From CBDHDJ01 sp965261645 (GTDB lineage Bacteria; Pseudomonadota; Alphaproteobacteria; SHVV01): a DNA stretch of 64,000 bases. The stretch covers positions 1,674,001 through 1,738,000 of the forward strand of contig CBDHDJ010000004.1 in assembly GCA_965261645.1 (NCBI GenBank). Reading direction: 5' to 3'. The notes beneath the pieces were generated by a model, which did no database searches, had not been told where the DNA came from, and saw only the letters and a list, made by a program, of their open reading frames with translations. Shown piece by piece: positions 1 to 8,968 of this stretch (its first letter is position 1; the number at the start of each line of letters is the position of its first letter). Both the position numbers and the translations under genes were made by a program.

Positions 1-1648
1 GCGTCGCCGTGACGAGGGCGGCGCGGTCCGGTGCGGAGATGATCGCCTCGATCAACGCATCCACGGCCGGGTCCACAACGCCGATCAGGTTGCGGCTGCC
101 CTCGATGTCCGCCTTCGATGAGCCCCAGAAATCGAGCTGCTCGTTGCCGGGCGAGAGCGACTGCCCGAAGCTAGAGACGACGATGTCGAAGTCGAACTGA
201 TCAAGCCGGTTCTGATACTGCGCGGTGTCGACCGTACGGATGCGCGATGCGACACCGAGGCGCTTGAGATTCTGTGTCAGCGGCCCGACGATGCGCTCGA
301 ACGCCGGGCTCACCAGGAGAAACTCGATCTCCAGGGGCTCGCCGCTGCCCTGGTGGACGAGCTTGCCGTTCTCGATGACCCAGCCGGCCTCTTCGAGGAG
401 TTTCTTCGCGCTACGGAGGTTCGCCCGCACGTTGCCCGAGCCATCCGTTTCGGGCGGTTGGTAGATATCGGTGAAGACCTCGTCGGGAATTTGATCCCGG
501 AAGGGCTCGAGCAGGGCGAGCTCCTCCGTCGAGGGCAGCCCCTGTGCGGCCAGCTCGGAATTGGAGAAATAGCTTGTTGTCCGCGTGTAGGCGCCGTTGA
601 ACAGATTGGCGTTGGTCCACTCGAAATCAAACGCGTAGGCCAGCGCGCGGCGCAACCGGCGGTCCTGGAAGATCGCGCGGCGCGTGTTGAACACGAAGCC
701 CTGCATGCCGGTCGGGTTCTCGTGCGGGATTTCCTCGGCGATCACGAACCCCTGCCGCGCCGCGGGGAAGTCATAGCCCGTCGCCCAGACCTTGGCCGTG
801 TTTTCGAGCCGGAAGTCGTATTCGTGCGCCTTGAACGCCTCGAGCGCGACGGTCCGGTCGCGGTAATAATCGATGCGGATCACGTCGAAATTGTTGGTGC
901 CGCGGTTGACCGGAAGATCCTGGCCCCAATAGTCGGGGATGCGCCCGTAGGTGATGGAGCGGCTGGGCTCGAGCTCGGCAATGCGATAGGGCCCGCTGCC
1001 CAGCGGCGGCTCCAGCGTGGTTTTGTCGAACTCGTGGGTCTCATAATAGGCCTTGGGCAGGACCGTGAGCTGCCCGAGGATTTTCGGCAGCTCCCGGTTC
1101 AATCCCACGCGAAAGACGAACTTCACCTTGTGGGGACCGAGCTTCTCGGCGCGTTCGACCGCCGCATAGTAGGCGCGGTAGAAGGGATGGCCCTTGGTCT
1201 TGAGAATATCGAAGGAGTACACCACGTCATCGGCCGTGATCGGGCTGCCGTCGTGCCAGCGCGCCTCCGGCCTGAGGTTGAAGACGACCCAGGAGATGTC
1301 GTCCGCAACCTCGACGCTCTCCGCGATCTGGCCGTAATCCGCATCCGGCTCGTCCAACGACGGCGTCATCAGGGATTCGTAGACCAGGCCGATCCCCGCG
1401 GCGCTCTGCCCCCTGAGGATGAAAGGATTGAGGCTGTCGAAGGTGCCTATGGCGCTTTGCCGAACGGTGCCGCCCTTGGGCGCATCGGGATTGACGTAAT
1501 CGAAGTGCGTGAAGGCGGGGCCGTATTTGAGGCCGCCATGAAGCGACAGGCCGTGACTGGGCGTCATGCCGGATTCGGCCCACGCCGGGTGAGCACAGAT
1601 GAGAGCCAGGCCGAAAGCGAGACAGAAGGCCGCCAGGACACGGCCCAT
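1..1648 (-). CDS. ABC transporter substrate-binding protein, family 5 (peptide/YejA-like), partial
   Basis: The minus frame is open from an ATG at 1646-1648 to the left edge, so the C-terminus is missing. The first ~25 residues are a signal peptide (MGRVLAAFCLAFGLALICA, cleavage after AWA). The mature start carries the family 5 signatures FDYVNPDAPKGG, LNPFILRG and VYESLM, then WHDGSPITADDVVYSFD, typical of the DppA/OppA/YejA solute-binding family, and GSGPYRI further on. It would bind an oligopeptide-like solute in the periplasm and deliver it to an inner-membrane ABC permease. No permease or ATPase gene is visible, so they would lie left of the window. The YejA-like assignment is inferred from the NPDAPKGG start; the ligand is unknown. 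Confidence 0.85.
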   Translation of the reverse strand, partial: MGRVLAAFCLAFGLALICAHPAWAESGMTPSHGLSLHGGLKYGPAFTHFDYVNPDAPKGGTVRQSAIGTFDSLNPFILRGQSAAGIGLVYESLMTPSLDEPDADYGQIAESVEVADDISWVVFNLRPEARWHDGSPITADDVVYSFDILKTKGHPFYRAYYAAVERAEKLGPHKVKFVFRVGLNRELPKILGQLTVLPKAYYETHEFDKTTLEPPLGSGPYRIAELEPSRSITYGRIPDYWGQDLPVNRGTNNFDVIRIDYYRDRTVALEAFKAHEYDFRLENTAKVWATGYDFPAARQGFVIAEEIPHENPTGMQGFVFNTRRAIFQDRRLRRALAYAFDFEWTNANLFNGAYTRTTSYFSNSELAAQGLPSTEELALLEPFRDQIPDEVFTDIYQPPETDGSGNVRANLRSAKKLLEEAGWVIENGKLVHQGSGEPLEIEFLLVSPAFERIVGPLTQNLKRLGVASRIRTVDTAQYQNRLDQFDFDIVVSSFGQSLSPGNEQLDFWGSSKADIEGSRNLIGVVDPAVDALIEAIISAPDRAALVTAT

Positions 1649-1766
1649 TCTGCCGTCACCGGCACGCCGCCGGTGCGGTCGCGAAACGATGAGGGGGTCC
1701 GTATGGGAGTTCCAGCTGGTCACGCCCGAACCTTACCAGCAAGCCCGCGCTTTGGGGACCGGCGCT

Positions 1767-2546
1767 TCAGGAATTGAGCAGGGCGCGCGCGGCGCCGTGG
1801 AGCGCCCCATCGCCCGCGGCCAGAATGCGGCCGTCGCTGGTGAGCTCGAGGGGCCGGCCCTGCCAGTCGGTGATGACGCCGCCGGCGCCCTCGATCACGG
1901 GAACCAGCGCACAATAATCGTACGCCTTGAGGCTGCACTCGACGACGAGGTCGACGAATCCGCTGGCCAGCAGGCCGGCGGCGTAGCAATCGGCGCTGTA
2001 CTGGGTCATGCCGACGGCCGCGCGTAGGCGCTCGAAACGGGCGAGCTCGGCCGGCGGGTACCATTCGAGCCCGGTGGTGAAGAGCGCGGCTTTCGCGAGC
2101 TCGGGGCAGGACCGCACGTTGGCGGGCGCGTCGTTGAGGGTGGTCGGCTGGCCCCGACATCCGACCCAACGTTCCCGCGTGATCGGTTGATCGATGATGC
2201 CGAGGATCGGCCGGCCCGTGTCGCACAGCGCAATCAGGGTGCCGAACAGCGGCTTTCCCGTGATGAAGGAGCGCGTCCCATCGATGGGGTCGAGCACCCA
2301 GACATAGCGGGCATCGGCGCGCAGCGCACCCAGTTCTTCGCCGAGGATACCGTGATCGGGATAGCGCTTTGCGATGTCGTCGCGCATGGCGGCCTCGGCC
2401 TCCCGGTCGGCGATGGTGACGGGGCTCGTGTCCGGTTTGGTGTCCACCGCCACCGGCGTGCGGAAATACGAGCGCACGATGGCGCCGGCCTGATCCGCCA
2501 GTCGATGGGCGAACGCGAGCAAGTCTTCAGGTTTGGGGCTGTCCAT
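1767..2546 (-). CDS. hisN: Histidinol-phosphatase, inositol-monophosphatase type (HisN)
   Basis: This 259-aa protein has the Mg-dependent IMPase fold: TSPVTIADREAE near residues 40-50, metal ligands in GEE (69-71), the DPIDGT loop (86-91), and a C-terminal AYDYCALVPVIEGAGG (from 208) where generic inositol phosphatases have WDxAAG. That last variant is characteristic of the HisN histidinol-phosphatases of alphaproteobacteria and actinobacteria, which dephosphorylate histidinol phosphate in histidine biosynthesis. An upstream in-frame GTG at 2576 would add ten residues; MDSPKPED at 2546 is preferred because it aligns with the usual N-terminus. It lies between the binding-protein gene and a cytochrome c gene on the same strand. 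A related IMPase activity cannot be excluded. Confidence 0.85.
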   Translation of the reverse strand: MDSPKPEDLLAFAHRLADQAGAIVRSYFRTPVAVDTKPDTSPVTIADREAEAAMRDDIAKRYPDHGILGEELGALRADARYVWVLDPIDGTRSFITGKPLFGTLIALCDTGRPILGIIDQPITRERWVGCRGQPTTLNDAPANVRSCPELAKAALFTTGLEWYPPAELARFERLRAAVGMTQYSADCYAAGLLASGFVDLVVECSLKAYDYCALVPVIEGAGGVITDWQGRPLELTSDGRILAAGDGALHGAARALLNS

Positions 2547-2585
2547 CGCGAATCGCGGCAGCGCCCCGCCGCGCACGGGACCCTG

Positions 2586-3125
2586 TTACTCCGCCGCAGG
2601 CAAGGCGAGCGGGGAATCGCTCAGGATGCGGAGATAGGCGATCAGGTTGGCGCGGTCGTGCGCCTTTCTGAGCCCCGCAAAGGTCATCTTGGTGCCTTTG
2701 ATCACGCCCTTGGGATTGGCGAGGAAGGTGTCGAGCTCGGCGTAGCCCCACTGGCCTCCGGCATCAGCCATCGCGCCGGAATAGGAAAACCCGGCCACTT
2801 GCGCTTTGACCGCACCGAGAATGTTCCACAGGTTGGGGCCGACCTTGTTCTTGCCCGCCTGATCGAAGGTGTGACACGAGGCGCATTTCCTGGCTACCTT
2901 CTTGCCCGACTCGACGTCGGCCGAGGCCAGCAGGACGCCGAGTGGGGGCGTCTCTTCCTCGGCGGCTGCCGTCGCTGCGCCCTCGTCGGGGACCTCGACG
3001 ATAAAGGCGGCGTGTTCGAGCTCGCCTGGCTCGAACAGCACGTCGCCGGTCATATGAAGGACGAGGATCAGCAACAGCGATACGAGAAACGCCCCGGCGA
3101 TCTTGTTGATTTCGAACGTATTCAT
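2586..3125 (-). CDS. Membrane-anchored class I cytochrome c (c552/CycM type)
   Basis: The protein has 179 aa. Residues 10-30 form an uncleaved N-terminal membrane anchor (IAGAFLVSLLLILVLHM), followed by an acidic Ala/Glu-rich linker. The c-type domain has haem motif CASCH at 81-85, the KVGPNLW segment and the Met ligand in TKMTF (Met147). This is the arrangement of the membrane-bound cytochrome c552/CycM proteins that shuttle electrons between the bc1 complex and cytochrome oxidase. The start ATG at 3123-3125 is preferred to an upstream extension to 3188 because it places the anchor at the N-terminus. kdsB is divergent, leaving 149 bp for promoters of both. Confidence 0.9.
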   Translation of the reverse strand: MNTFEINKIAGAFLVSLLLILVLHMTGDVLFEPGELEHAAFIVEVPDEGAATAAAEEETPPLGVLLASADVESGKKVARKCASCHTFDQAGKNKVGPNLWNILGAVKAQVAGFSYSGAMADAGGQWGYAELDTFLANPKGVIKGTKMTFAGLRKAHDRANLIAYLRILSDSPLALPAAE

Positions 3126-3274
3126 GACTTTGCCCGGCTTGTGCGGCGCGAGATTAGCGGCTTCCCCGGTGGCGGCGCAACCGTACATATTAAGCCGCCG
3201 AACGGCAAAATCGGGTTACGCTCCGCGCGCTGGGACCGATTTTCCCCGGCGCATCCGCGATCCGGCTCTACCAC

Positions 3275-4039
3275 ATGGCACGTCTTGTGAATCCCGTCGT
3301 CATCATCCCCGCGCGTCTCGCCTCGAGGCGGCTTTCCGACAAGCCGCTGGCCGATATCGCGGGCAAACCGATGATCGTCCACGTGCTCGAGCGGGCGCGC
3401 GAAGCGGACGTCGGTCCGGTCGTTGTGGCGTGCGGCGACGCCGAGATCGCCGCGGCTGTGCGCGCGGCGGGCGGCGATGCGATGATGACGCGGCCCGATC
3501 ACCCCTCCGGTTCGGATCGCATCTACGAGGCCTTGAACGCCCTCGACGGCGAGCGCTTCGATGTCGTCGTCAACCTGCAGGGGGACGTGCCGGTGATCGA
3601 ACCGGCGGCCATTCGCTCGATCCTTGAGCCGTTCGTCGATCCCGCGGTCGATATCGTGACGCTGGTGACGGAATTAGCCGGCGAGCGCGAGCGCGACGAT
3701 CCCAACGTCGTGAAGGCTGCCGTTCGGTTCGCGCCGGGTGAGCGTGTGGGTCGAGCGCTCGACTTCTCGCGCGATCCAACGCAACTCAAGGACCCGCTTT
3801 TCCATCACATCGGCATGTACGCCTACCGGCGCGAAGCGCTCGCCCGGTTCGTCGCGCTGCCGCCTGCGGAGCGAGAGCTGGGCGAAAAACTCGAACAGCT
3901 GCGCGCGCTCGAGGCCGGCATGCGGATCGCCGCGGTGCTCGTTGACGGCGTGCCGATTGAAGTCAATACTCCGGCCGATCTTGAACGGGTGCGCGCGCAC
4001 GTTTCTGCTCATCGAACGGCATCCCCGCTAGAGCCATGA
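3275..4039 (+). CDS. kdsB: 3-deoxy-manno-octulosonate cytidylyltransferase (CMP-KDO synthetase)
   Basis: The 254-aa cytosolic enzyme activates KDO with CTP to CMP-KDO for lipopolysaccharide inner-core synthesis. Visible motifs are the N-terminal nucleotide-binding IIPARLASRRLSDKPL with AGKPMIVHV, HPSGSDRIYEAL, NLQGDVPVI (family NxQGDEP) and HHIGMYAYRREAL. Length matches the family (about 245-260 aa). The ATG follows a divergent promoter region. The stop overlaps the start of pheA by 4 bp (ATGA), so the two are co-translated. Its presence argues for a Gram-negative cell with LPS. Confidence 0.95.
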   Translation: MARLVNPVVIIPARLASRRLSDKPLADIAGKPMIVHVLERAREADVGPVVVACGDAEIAAAVRAAGGDAMMTRPDHPSGSDRIYEALNALDGERFDVVVNLQGDVPVIEPAAIRSILEPFVDPAVDIVTLVTELAGERERDDPNVVKAAVRFAPGERVGRALDFSRDPTQLKDPLFHHIGMYAYRREALARFVALPPAERELGEKLEQLRALEAGMRIAAVLVDGVPIEVNTPADLERVRAHVSAHRTASPLEP

Positions 4040-4911
4040 GTTCTCCCGATATCGCCGGGCCCGAGGCGCCTGCGGACACGTTGATCGCTTTTCAGGGGCG
4101 CCCCGGGGCCTATTCTCATCTCGCCTGCCGCGAGGCGGTGGCCGAGCTTGCGCCCTTGCCGTGCGAGACCTTCGAGGATGTGTTCGCGGCGCTGAGCGAA
4201 GGGTTGGCAGCGCGCGCCATGATTCCGATCGAGAATTCGCTGGCCGGCCGCGTTGCCGACATCCACCATCTGTTGCCGGAATCGGGCCTGCACATCGTCG
4301 GTGAGCACTTCCAGCGCGTGCAGCACCAGCTGCTGGCGCCGCCCGGCGCCACGCTCGAAGGCCTCGAAGTGGTGCACAGCCACGTTCAAGCGCTCGGCCA
4401 GTGCCGCCGGCTGATCCGCCAATTGGGCTTGAAAGCGCGCGTTCACGCCGACACCGCGGGTGCGGCCGAGGAGGTGGCCGGGCGTGGTAATTCGGCCGAA
4501 TCGGCCATTGCCTCGGGCCTCGCGGCCGACATCTACGGGCTTTCCGTCCTGCAGTCGGACATCGAGGATGCGAGCCATAATACGACGCGTTTCGTCATCA
4601 TGGCGCGTGAGGCGCTCGCGCCCGCGCCGGGCAGCGGGCCGGTGATGACGAGCTTTGTGTTCCGCGTACGCAATGTGCCGGCTGCGCTCTACAAAGCGCT
4701 CGGCGGCTTCGCGACCAACGGCGTCAACATGGTAAAGCTCGAAAGCTACCAGGTCGACGAGGCCTTCAACCAAACCCAGTTCTATGCCGATATCGAGGGC
4801 CACCCCGAGGATCGCTTGGTGCGCCTGGCGCTCGAAGAGCTCGATTTCTACTCCGAGAAGCGCACTCTGCTCGGGGTCTATCCCGCTCATCCCTTCCGCC
4901 AGAGCGGCTAG
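4036..4911 (+). CDS. pheA: Prephenate dehydratase with C-terminal ACT domain
   Basis: The 291-aa monofunctional enzyme converts prephenate to phenylpyruvate in phenylalanine biosynthesis; there is no chorismate mutase domain. The catalytic domain starts at FQGRPGAYSHLA, continues with IPIENSLAGRV, and has the active-site Thr-Arg-Phe in HNTTRFVIM. The ACT regulatory domain follows (TSFVFRVRNVPAALYKALGG, then the phenylalanine-site region around KLESYQ), as expected for feedback inhibition by Phe. It is translationally coupled to kdsB by an ATGA overlap and converges on nudC, 16 bp away. Confidence 0.95.
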   Translation: MSSPDIAGPEAPADTLIAFQGRPGAYSHLACREAVAELAPLPCETFEDVFAALSEGLAARAMIPIENSLAGRVADIHHLLPESGLHIVGEHFQRVQHQLLAPPGATLEGLEVVHSHVQALGQCRRLIRQLGLKARVHADTAGAAEEVAGRGNSAESAIASGLAADIYGLSVLQSDIEDASHNTTRFVIMAREALAPAPGSGPVMTSFVFRVRNVPAALYKALGGFATNGVNMVKLESYQVDEAFNQTQFYADIEGHPEDRLVRLALEELDFYSEKRTLLGVYPAHPFRQSG

Positions 4912-4927
4912 GGCCGGCTTCGCCGGG

Positions 4928-5866
4928 TCATGAATCCCCGTCGACCCACCCGCGCGCGAGCTGGTGGGCGATGGCGAAGGATGCCGGCATCTTGAGCCCG
5001 GTCGCCGGATCGACGTCGTTGAGCGCGCGGCGCACGGATTCGCGGCTGAACCAGTCGGCTTTGTCGATTTCAGCGGAATCGAGGTGGATATCCTCACTCG
5101 TCGCATCGGCATAGCAGCCGATCATCAACGAAGCGGGAAACGGCCACGGCTGCGAGGAGTGATAGCGGACGTTATCCACGGGCACGCCGGCCTCTTCGAA
5201 GACCTCACGCGCGACGGCCTCCTCGATGGTCTCGCCCGGCTCCATGAACCCGGCGAGCGCCGAATAGATGCCGGGCGGAAAACGCTCCTGGCGGCCGAGC
5301 AGGCAGCGATCGCCGCTGAGCACCAGCATGATGACCACAGGATCGGTGCGCGGGAAATGCTGTGTGCCGCAGGATTGGTCCGTGCAGACGCGGACATAGC
5401 CGCCCTCGCGCGGCCGGGTCGGCCTGCCGCAGACCGCGCAAAAGCCGTGCCGGGCATGCCAATCGATCAGCGCGCGCGCCTGGGCGAGGATCGCGGCCTG
5501 ATCGGTCGGCAAGCGAGGCGCGAGCCCGCGCAAATCGGCGAAGTCGCCCGCGCCCGCAAACGGGCCCCCGCGCTCGGGCGCCTCGAGGCGGGAGACGTCG
5601 ACGGCGAAATGCGCCGTCTCACCGTTGAGGCCGAGAAATATACAGGTCGCGCCGTCCTCGATGAACGACCGGACGGCCGCTGGCGCCTGCCACGCGATGG
5701 CCGGGTCCCTCCCGCCCGCAACGAACGGGTTGAGCTGCCAAAGGGGCACGAACCGCGAATTCGGCGCGGCCAGGCGAGCTGCCAGCCAGTCCGCATCGCG
5801 CCGCTGATTGGCCGCGCGATCGAGCGGATTGCCGGAAAACACGTTGAAGCGGGGATGATCGCTCAA
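4928..5866 (-). CDS. nudC: NAD(+) diphosphatase / NADH pyrophosphatase (NudC)
   Basis: The 312-aa Nudix hydrolase cleaves NAD(H) to NMN(H) and AMP and in several bacteria removes NAD caps from RNA. It has an N-terminal domain, a four-cysteine zinc ribbon (CAVCG then CTDQSCG), the Nudix box GFMEPGETIEEAVAREVFEE, and the diagnostic downstream signature SQPWPFPASLMIG that distinguishes NudC from other Nudix enzymes. It is divergent from the SRP RNA and dnaX, a frequent arrangement in alphaproteobacteria. Confidence 0.95.
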   Translation of the reverse strand: MSDHPRFNVFSGNPLDRAANQRRDADWLAARLAAPNSRFVPLWQLNPFVAGGRDPAIAWQAPAAVRSFIEDGATCIFLGLNGETAHFAVDVSRLEAPERGGPFAGAGDFADLRGLAPRLPTDQAAILAQARALIDWHARHGFCAVCGRPTRPREGGYVRVCTDQSCGTQHFPRTDPVVIMLVLSGDRCLLGRQERFPPGIYSALAGFMEPGETIEEAVAREVFEEAGVPVDNVRYHSSQPWPFPASLMIGCYADATSEDIHLDSAEIDKADWFSRESVRRALNDVDPATGLKMPASFAIAHQLARGWVDGDS

Positions 5867-5983
5867 CCTTCTCCCCTGTTTGTGGGCCGGAATGCGTCAC
5901 CGAGCCTGACATGGAAGCTGCGGGCGCGCAATTCCGGGCGCAACGCACTTGCGCGAGCCCGTCCCATGGGCTGATATAGGGGC

Positions 5984-6081
5984 AGGGGGGTTGGCGGCGG
6001 ACGGACCCCTCGCCAACCCGGTCAGGTCCGGAAGGAAGCAGCCGTAACGAGATCGGTCCGGGTCGCCTTCCCAGCCCCCCG
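5984..6081 (+). ncRNA. ffs: Signal recognition particle RNA, small bacterial (4.5S) type
   Basis: The central segment GGTCAGGTCCGGAAGGAAGC followed by AGCC is the near-invariant Ffh-binding helix 8 with its GGAA tetraloop region. The ends GGGGGGTTGG and CCCAGCCCCCC can pair to close the long hairpin. The exact ends are estimated from this pairing. The gene sits between nudC and dnaX as in many alphaproteobacteria. The RNA works with Ffh and FtsY to target membrane proteins co-translationally. Confidence 0.93.
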
Positions 6082-6160
6082 CCCACGGCGGGCGCCGAGA
6101 GCCTCGGTGCGACCTCGTGGGCTCCGCCGCACACCTCGCCCGCATCACTCGGTGATCCGG

Positions 6161-7972
6161 ATGACAGACGTCACCGCCGCAGACTACCGCGTGCTGGCCC
6201 GCAAATACCGGCCCCGGAGCTTCGCCGAGCTGATTGGCCAGGAGGCCCTGGTACGCACCTTCACCAACGCTTTTTCCAGCGGGCGGTTGGCGCATGCCTT
6301 CATCCTCACCGGCGTGCGCGGCGTGGGCAAGACGACGACCGCGCGCATTATCGCCCGCGCGCTCAATTGCGTTGGCCCCGACGGTCAGGGTGGCCCGACG
6401 GCGGAGCCGTGCGGCGCGTGCGAGCCGTGCGTCGCCATCACAGAAGACCGCCATGTGGATGTTCTCGAGATGGATGCGGCGAGCCGGACCGGCGTCGCCG
6501 ATATTCGCGAGATCATCGAGGGCGTGCGCTACATGCCGGCGGCGGCGCGCTACAAGGTCTACATCATCGACGAAGTGCACATGCTGTCGAACCAGGCCTT
6601 CAATGCGCTGCTCAAGACTCTCGAGGAGCCGCCGCCACACGTGAAGTTCGTGTTCGCCACCACCGAGATCCGCAAGGTCCCGGTGACCGTGTTGTCGCGC
6701 TGCCAGCGCTTCGATCTCCGGCGCGTGGGGGTGGACGATCTTCTCCATCATCTCGAAGCGGTCGCCGGCAAGGAGGGGGTCAGCGTCGAGCCCGCCGCGC
6801 TGCGCCTGATCGTGCGCGCCGCCGAAGGCTCGGTCCGCGACGGCCTTTCGCTGCTCGATCAGGCCATCGCCTATGCCGAGGGCGCGGTCACCGAGGCTGA
6901 GGTCGGCAACATCCTGGGGCTCGCGGATCGCGAACGGGTGTTCGACCTCCTCGATCGCGTGATGGCGGGCGATGTGGCTGGCGCGCTCGGCCTGTTGCGC
7001 GAGATGTACGACGACGGCGCGGATCCCCTCGTGGTGATGCAGGATCTTCTCGATTTCACGCATTGGCTCACGCGGCTCAAGGTGGTGCCCGACGCCGGCG
7101 CGGACATCGCGGTGACCGAGGTCGAGCAGCAGCGCGGCCACGCCATGGCGGATCAGCTCACGCTCCCGGTTCTCGCCCGGACCTGGCAGATGTTGCTCAA
7201 GGGTCTGGGCGAAGCCCGCGTGGCGGCCGCACCGCTCGCCGCCGTGGAAATGGTTCTGGTGCGCCTCGGTTATGCGGCCGATCTCCCGGCCCCGGCGGAG
7301 CTGGTGCGTGCGATCGAGACAGGCGTACCACCTCGCCGCGCCCCGGTAGCCGCTGCGCCCGCACCGGGCGCGCCCGTGGTGGCGGTCGCCTCGGGCGGCG
7401 CCAAACCGGCTCCGGAACCCGCCGACGAAGCGCCGCCGGCGGATGATCGTACACGGCCGCCAGAGGCCCGTCGCGCCGACGGCTCCGAGACGGCGCCCGC
7501 GCCTCGAGCGCGCGACGACTTCGCCGCCGTCGTCGCCCAATTCGCGGAGCGGCGGGAGGCCATCCTGCACACCCACCTCATCAACGATGTTCATCTCGTC
7601 CGCTTCGAGAATGGCCGCATCGAGATACGCCTGGACGACAAGGCGCCACAGGATCTCGCCAACCGCCTCGGCGCCTGCTTGAGCGAGTGGACCGGCGAGC
7701 GCTGGGTGGTCTCCGTATCCAACGAGGAGGGCGGCCCGACATTGGCCGAGCAGGCGGCTCGGAAGGCGGCAGACGAACGCGCCGCCGTGGCCGAGCACCC
7801 GCTGGTCAAGGCGACGCTCGAGGCCTTTCCCACGGGCGAGATTCGCGCCGTGCGCCGGCGCCCGGCGGTGGTGGCCGAGTCCGCGCTACCGCCCGAGGGC
7901 GCGGTTGGATATGATCCCAGCGACGACGATGGCGAGGGCGTGAGCGCCGCGGACGGAGACGAGGAGCCATGA
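6161..7972 (+). CDS. dnaX: DNA polymerase III subunits gamma/tau
   Basis: The 603-aa clamp-loader ATPase has YRVLARKYRPRSFAELIGQE, Walker A GVRGVGKTT at 51-59, zinc cysteines at 70, 84, 87 and 90 (CGACEPC), Walker B/SRC-type IIDEVHML near 136-141, and sensor 1 FATTEIRKVPVTVLSRCQRF. A Pro/Ala-rich linker (about 390-460) precedes the tau C-terminal domain that binds the polymerase alpha subunit. The ATG at 6161 begins MTDVTAADYRVLARKYRP and fits the family start better than the open extension to 6107. I see no obvious A/G slippery site for gamma production. The end overlaps ybaB by ATGA. Confidence 0.96.
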   Translation: MTDVTAADYRVLARKYRPRSFAELIGQEALVRTFTNAFSSGRLAHAFILTGVRGVGKTTTARIIARALNCVGPDGQGGPTAEPCGACEPCVAITEDRHVDVLEMDAASRTGVADIREIIEGVRYMPAAARYKVYIIDEVHMLSNQAFNALLKTLEEPPPHVKFVFATTEIRKVPVTVLSRCQRFDLRRVGVDDLLHHLEAVAGKEGVSVEPAALRLIVRAAEGSVRDGLSLLDQAIAYAEGAVTEAEVGNILGLADRERVFDLLDRVMAGDVAGALGLLREMYDDGADPLVVMQDLLDFTHWLTRLKVVPDAGADIAVTEVEQQRGHAMADQLTLPVLARTWQMLLKGLGEARVAAAPLAAVEMVLVRLGYAADLPAPAELVRAIETGVPPRRAPVAAAPAPGAPVVAVASGGAKPAPEPADEAPPADDRTRPPEARRADGSETAPAPRARDDFAAVVAQFAERREAILHTHLINDVHLVRFENGRIEIRLDDKAPQDLANRLGACLSEWTGERWVVSVSNEEGGPTLAEQAARKAADERAAVAEHPLVKATLEAFPTGEIRAVRRRPAVVAESALPPEGAVGYDPSDDDGEGVSAADGDEEP

Positions 7973-8292
7973 TGAATTTGAGCCAGATGTTAAAACAGGC
8001 CCAGGACATGCAGGCCAAGATGGCGGACATGCAGGCCGGGCTCGAACGGATGGAGATCACGGGCTCCGCCGGCGGCGCCATGGTCGATGTGACCCTCAAC
8101 GGCAAGGGGGAGATGCGGGCGCTCAAGATCGATCCTTCGTTGCTCGAGGGCGGCGGAATCGAAATTCTCGAGGACCTGATCGTCGCCGCCCATAACGACG
8201 CTAAAAGCAAGGTCGAGGTACGCGTCGCCGAAGAAATGGCCAAACTGACCGGCGGGCTCGACCTGCCACCCGGCATGAAGTTGCCGTTCTGA
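7969..8292 (+). CDS. ybaB: YbaB/EbfC nucleoid-associated protein
   Basis: The 107-aa protein begins MNLSQMLKQAQDMQAKMADMQ after a doubled ATG and has the family core (VDVTLNGKGEMRALKIDPSLL, then DLIVAAHNDAKSKV). YbaB/EbfC dimers bind DNA and help organise the nucleoid. The gene lies between dnaX and recR, its normal place, and is coupled to dnaX by an ATGATG/ATGA overlap. Confidence 0.95.
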   Translation: MMNLSQMLKQAQDMQAKMADMQAGLERMEITGSAGGAMVDVTLNGKGEMRALKIDPSLLEGGGIEILEDLIVAAHNDAKSKVEVRVAEEMAKLTGGLDLPPGMKLPF

Positions 8293-8338
8293 CGGCGGGT
8301 GCAGCCGTCGTCACGAGGACGGATAGGACGCACGTTCG

Positions 8339-8968
8339 ATGAGCGGATCACCTGGCGGCTCGGAAATCGAGCGGCTCATCCAGCTCCTCGCCAAGCTGCC
8401 CGGCCTTGGTCCGCGTTCGGCGCGCCGGGCGGCGCTGCATCTCATAAAGCGCAAGGATGCGCTGCTGAGCCCCCTCGCCCAGGCCATGCTGAGCGCCGCC
8501 CAGCAGGTGCGGCCCTGCAGCATCTGCGGCAATCTCGATACCAGCGAGCCCTGTGGCATCTGCGCCGATGCGCGCCGCGATGCCAAACTCATTTGCGTCG
8601 TCGAGGAGGTCGCCGATCTCTGGGCAATGGAGCGCTCGGGCGCGTTTCGCGGCCGATACCACGTTCTCGGTGGCACGCTGTCGGCGCTCGACGGCGTGGG
8701 GCCGGACGATCTCGATATTCCCCGGCTGATCGTCCGCATTGAAGTGGATCAGGTGAACGAGGTGATCCTGGCGACCAACGCGACGGTCGACGGCCAGACC
8801 ACGGCGCACTACATCGTCGATGCGCTCGGCCCAACGAAGGTTGCGGTCTCGCAGCTCGCCCACGGTGTGCCCTTCGGCGGCGAGCTCGACTATCTCGACG
8901 ACGGCACCCTCGGCGCCGCCCTCAAGGCGCGCCGGTCCCTGCCGGCCAAGGCGCCTGAGCCCGGCTAG
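8339..8968 (+). CDS. recR: Recombination protein RecR
   Basis: The 209-aa protein acts with RecF and RecO in loading RecA at gaps. It shows the N-terminal helix-hairpin-helix (LAKLPGLGPRSARRAALHL), a four-cysteine zinc finger (CSICGNLDTSEPCGIC), the Toprim domain beginning CVVEEVADLWAMERSGAFRG, and the C-terminal GVPFGGELDYLDDGTLGAAL. It is the last gene of the dnaX-ybaB-recR unit and converges on rmuC with a 4-bp overlap. Confidence 0.96.
   Translation: MSGSPGGSEIERLIQLLAKLPGLGPRSARRAALHLIKRKDALLSPLAQAMLSAAQQVRPCSICGNLDTSEPCGICADARRDAKLICVVEEVADLWAMERSGAFRGRYHVLGGTLSALDGVGPDDLDIPRLIVRIEVDQVNEVILATNATVDGQTTAHYIVDALGPTKVAVSQLAHGVPFGGELDYLDDGTLGAALKARRSLPAKAPEPG

Noticed and set aside
353..1777. 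Long plus-strand ORF opposite the ABC binding-protein gene, and similar long antisense ORFs elsewhere (e.g. 17064-19595 minus, 41069-43249 plus).
   Set aside because: High GC creates long antisense frames; the opposite frames show clear family motifs and these do not.
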